NCBI RefSeq assembly: GCF_901709675.1
Contig: NC_051088.1
Coordinates: 17,144,193 to 17,208,192 of the forward strand
Direction: 5' to 3'
Length of the DNA: 64,000 nt
Origin: Syngnathus acus
Lineage: Eukaryota; Chordata; Actinopteri; Syngnathiformes; Syngnathidae
A model generated the notes under the pieces. The model was not told the DNA's origin, did no database searches, and saw only the letters and a list, made by a program, of their open reading frames with translations. Shown one piece after another: positions 60,739 through 64,000 of the stretch; the stretch's first letter is position 1, and each line of letters starts with the position of its first letter. The translations under genes were made by a program, and so were the position numbers.

Positions 60739-62593
60739 ACACCCACCAGACCCAGCCCGCACTCGGCTTGTCCGTCCGTCCATCCGTCTTTGTGTGTAAA
60801 TATGTCACTCTGACATACAAGTCTTGGCGAAGTTGGACAGAGGCACAAGCAAAGGGGAGTGGTTCTGCCAAGCACAGCAGGTCCTGTAAGGTACCTTGAC
60901 TCATCCCACATGACTATTTATGCATTTGCTTCCCTTTGACCTCCGTGCTCTGTCTTCTGTAGTCTCCCCGCTAAGTTTCTCTCTCCACCTCAGCCCCCAT
61001 TTGTCTCAGGAAGTGATCATGTGTGCAGAAAACAAATCCAATTGTCCATCTAGTGCCATTTCCCCCAACCTTCAAAGAGCCAAAGCTCAAGAAAAGTCCC
61101 CCGGCAAACCACCGAACAAACTCGTCACAAAGTATTTCAAATAATGACTCCCATTTAACATGAGTGTGATTGGCTAAAAGATTTCTTTTTGTTTTGGTCA
61201 ATTCAGCAGAACAATTAATAGATCACATTTATGGTGGAACGAGTTATGAAATGATTTACCTTGATCTTAAATGATTTACCTTGAGCATATATATTTATAT
61301 AACTAACAAAACATTGGCATATGAACAGGGGTGTGTTGACTTTTTCAATCCACTGTAATTGTTCTGCCTATTTGTGGCTACCATATACGTAGATAACAGA
61401 GATACATGATTAGTAGTCAGTAAAAAATGATTTTTGGCCCAATTAAATCATAGGAGATCATTTTATGCGACCCACTGGATTATTTTTAATAGTTGGGAAT
61501 TGCTGATTGTAGTGAACACAGAATGAATTCAATTAGCTTTCCCAGACATCTTGCAGGTTTCAGTTGTGGATGGAATAATAGCAATGTGTTTAAAAAATAA
61601 TGAAAAAGTAAAGCAGTAGTAGTTTTTAAATCTAATCTAATGGGGAGTAACTGAATTAGCGATCGGTTTGTTTTTCCTGCCCTGGCAATTTGAAGTCCTG
61701 TTTTTGAATCAAGGGATGGAAACAACAAAAGATTTATTGAACCGATTAATCTTTTAATTGGAAAAAAAAGCCACACTGCTATTATTCGGCACCCAAGTGT
61801 ACGGCAAGCTGCTTTTGTGTCAAAATGTTCATCCAACAGTTTGACTTGGTGGACATCCATCAACAGACAAACGGTTGCTAAATTTCCTGCCACCGTTGCT
61901 GTTTGATGGACTGATCCCAAAATCAGTCTCATTTTTGTTCCAAGCCGTTCGCTCAAGACGTTACCTCGTTGTCTTTTGTTAGAGACCAAGACTCATTTTG
62001 TGAAAAAGGTATGACATGGAGAGGAAATGAAACGATAGGAGATCACCAACACCTGTCAGGGAAGAAAGAGATTATTGAACATTTTGTTGAGTGCGAGCAG
62101 AAAAAGGTGCAAATATGATGATAATCAGTAGAGGATGATATTCATGTCACATATCGTGGGGAGAATTTCACCACAATTCACTCCGGTCCTAAAAGACTTC
62201 ATAATCCCATGCAGCATTGTAGCCAATTTCAATGTTTTGACGGCTGATGTTGGTCATCAACCTTATCACTTTTCAAAGGTCACATGACTTGCACACTTTG
62301 CTTTTTTTCTTTCTTCTTCTTGTCATCGTTGTTGTTGTGGAGGAATTATTATGTGCATTTTGTCACGCGTAGCCAATATCAATTGATCACTCGATGGATT
62401 GAGGTCATCCCAAACATTTGCATGGGGGGGTGCAATGGAACCGAGAACCCCCCCACACACACACCCCGCCCTCAGCCCCCAAGCCGCATTGCGGCCATCC
62501 TGTCACTGCAACCCATGTCAGAAACTGTCAGTTTGGAAAAGACGCAAGAGACAATCTTTGACAAAGATGTAATTACATCAGTTTACGCTCCCT

Positions 62594-62710
<117 letters not shown>

Positions 62711-63603
62711 TGAGAGGGCACACACACACACACAGAGAGCACAGTCTCACACTTGATGGTGAGTCAGCACAAAAACGGTTGTCAAGTGTACTTTTGTCTT
62801 GATTTCCCCGATTTTGGATTTATGATTTTTTTTGGGGGGTGTTGCTTGACGTAAGTGTCGTCGTGGACCGTTTGTGTAAAAGTGAAGTGTCCCACTTTGA
62901 ACATGAATCTGTTAAGAAGTAATTCCGTCACTCAGCACATTCCAAACAAGGACAAGTGACACTCCAAGCAGCCGACTCGCACCTTACAAAAAAAAAAAAA
63001 AAAATGTAGAGAGATATATTATCTACCACATGACACATTCTATATCAGCGTGCGTTCGTCACATTGTCAGTGGGCCGCGTGCTGTGTGCATTTCAAGTGT
63101 CAGCATGATGAACTACTGCAAGTTTGGAAGCACTTTATAGCTCAGGATTAGGGAAACGTACGCAGTGATCCGCTCGTCAGCGGCTTTTTAACCTCCAAGT
63201 TATGCTCACAAGCAGCTTTGCAGCTCCTCCGCGGGCCCGTAGGTGGCGCCGTACTGGCTGAAAATGACAGGCACCTCTCATATCACCACAAAAAAAAATT
63301 ACACACACAGGCAACAAAAAAAACTCACATTTTGACGGAGGGAGGGACTTATTGCTTGGCAGAGCCAATCAACATTTGAGATGGCATCTTGTTTACACTT
63401 TTGAGCTTCCGTCCACACACACAGTTTTGGACTCTCACATGGACAAAAAAAGGTTCACATGGAAAAAAGGATGGATGCTTTTTTTGCTTCAGTAAGAGGG
63501 TTAGCATAAGTCTTTTTAGTTTATGCGAGAAGTTGGGGGGTTGTGAGAGGTTTTTGGTGTGTGTTTTTTCTCTCGCGTGCATGTCATGGGTATTAACTCC
63601 GGG

Positions 63604-63717
63604 CCTCGAGGGCTGCCATCCTGCATGTTTTAGATGTTTCCCTCCATCCAACTCACCTGACTGGCACTGTTGGAGAAGGGAACCATCTAAAACATGCAAG
63701 ATGGTGGTTCCTCGAGG
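63604..63717. mobile_element. Inverted-repeat MITE
   Basis: The left arm CCTCGAGGGCTGCCATCC, TGCATGTTTTAGATG pairs with the right arm CATCTAAAACATGCAAGATG, GTGGTTCCTCGAGG around a loop of about 47 bp. This is a common fish non-autonomous DNA element layout. Confidence 0.7.
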
Positions 63718-64000
63718 ACTGGAGTTTGACACTAGTGATGTATGTGAAAGAGATTGTTTGTGTATGAGAGTGTTTTTATTTTGGTGAGTGTGGGAGGCTT
63801 TTGAGATGTTTCAATTTAGGAGAGATTTTTGTGCATGTGTGAGATATGGTATTTTTAGTTGTGTGGGCAACGTTTTGGTATTGTGAGAGAGGCTTTTTGC
63901 TGGGGAGTTTTTTTGTACATATCATGAGAGGCATAGGGGTGGGTGCGCATAGTAGTGAGTATGAGTTGTTTTTAATGTGCGTGAGAGATTTTTGGGCGAT

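Noticed and set aside
61486-61989. 167-codon minus-strand frame downstream of nol4l
   Set aside because: Leucine-rich without recognisable motif; antisense to the nol4l 3' region; no splice sites or promoter seen.

Overview
The window is nuclear DNA from a ray-finned (teleost, probably percomorph) fish. It is AT-rich and carries spliced genes with GT-AG introns, tRNA-derived SINE and LINE tails of teleost type, TA-flanked MITEs and long microsatellites. I found five multi-exon genes by reading conserved exons and checking splice phases by hand. The block dnmt3b followed by nol4l matches the vertebrate neighbourhood NOL4L-COMMD7-DNMT3B-MAPRE1.

Layout. At 66-622 (-) there are coding-looking pieces of an unidentified gene. 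At 876-8185 (+) lies cd63, a tetraspanin of 7 coding exons and 240 aa ending in the lysosomal signal GYEVM. At 9202-11867 (-) lies letmd1, 9 exons and 356 aa, tail-to-tail with cd63. At 12458-13586 (+) lies a two-exon PEX39/C6orf226-like gene, head-to-head with letmd1 across a shared promoter with NRF1-type sites. At 16253-27351 (-) lies a DNMT3B-type de novo DNA methyltransferase of 24 coding exons and 878 aa, plus a probable 5' UTR exon near 29.9 kb. Its order is EB1-type calponin-homology domain, PWWP, ADD, methyltransferase. From about 30.0 to 38.9 kb I see no gene. At 39332-60738 (+) lies nol4l, with 11 coding exons, a CpG-rich promoter, a 10.5 kb first intron and a possible internal promoter at 53.6 kb. 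From 60.7 to 64 kb there is 3' UTR and repeats.

Most interesting region: the dnmt3b-like gene. Two transposase-derived DNA-binding ORFs lie in its introns in the same orientation. One is a pogo-type helix-turn-helix ORF (27970-28436) and the other a BED zinc finger ORF (20532-20852). Each stays open up to a candidate splice donor whose phase joins in frame to the next dnmt3b exon. If spliced, they give two alternative N-termini: pogo-DBD+CH+PWWP+ADD+MTase (about 1035 aa) and BED+ADD+MTase (about 632 aa). This would be a double host-transposase fusion on a DNA methyltransferase. Splicing is inferred from sequence only; no transcript evidence was available.

A second oddity is nol4l. Exons 1-7 are clean, but exons 8, 10 and 11 need four single-base corrections, all at short homopolymers, to give the conserved C-terminus. 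The roughly 5.8 kb of coding sequence in the other four genes needs none. This is either local assembly error or real decay.
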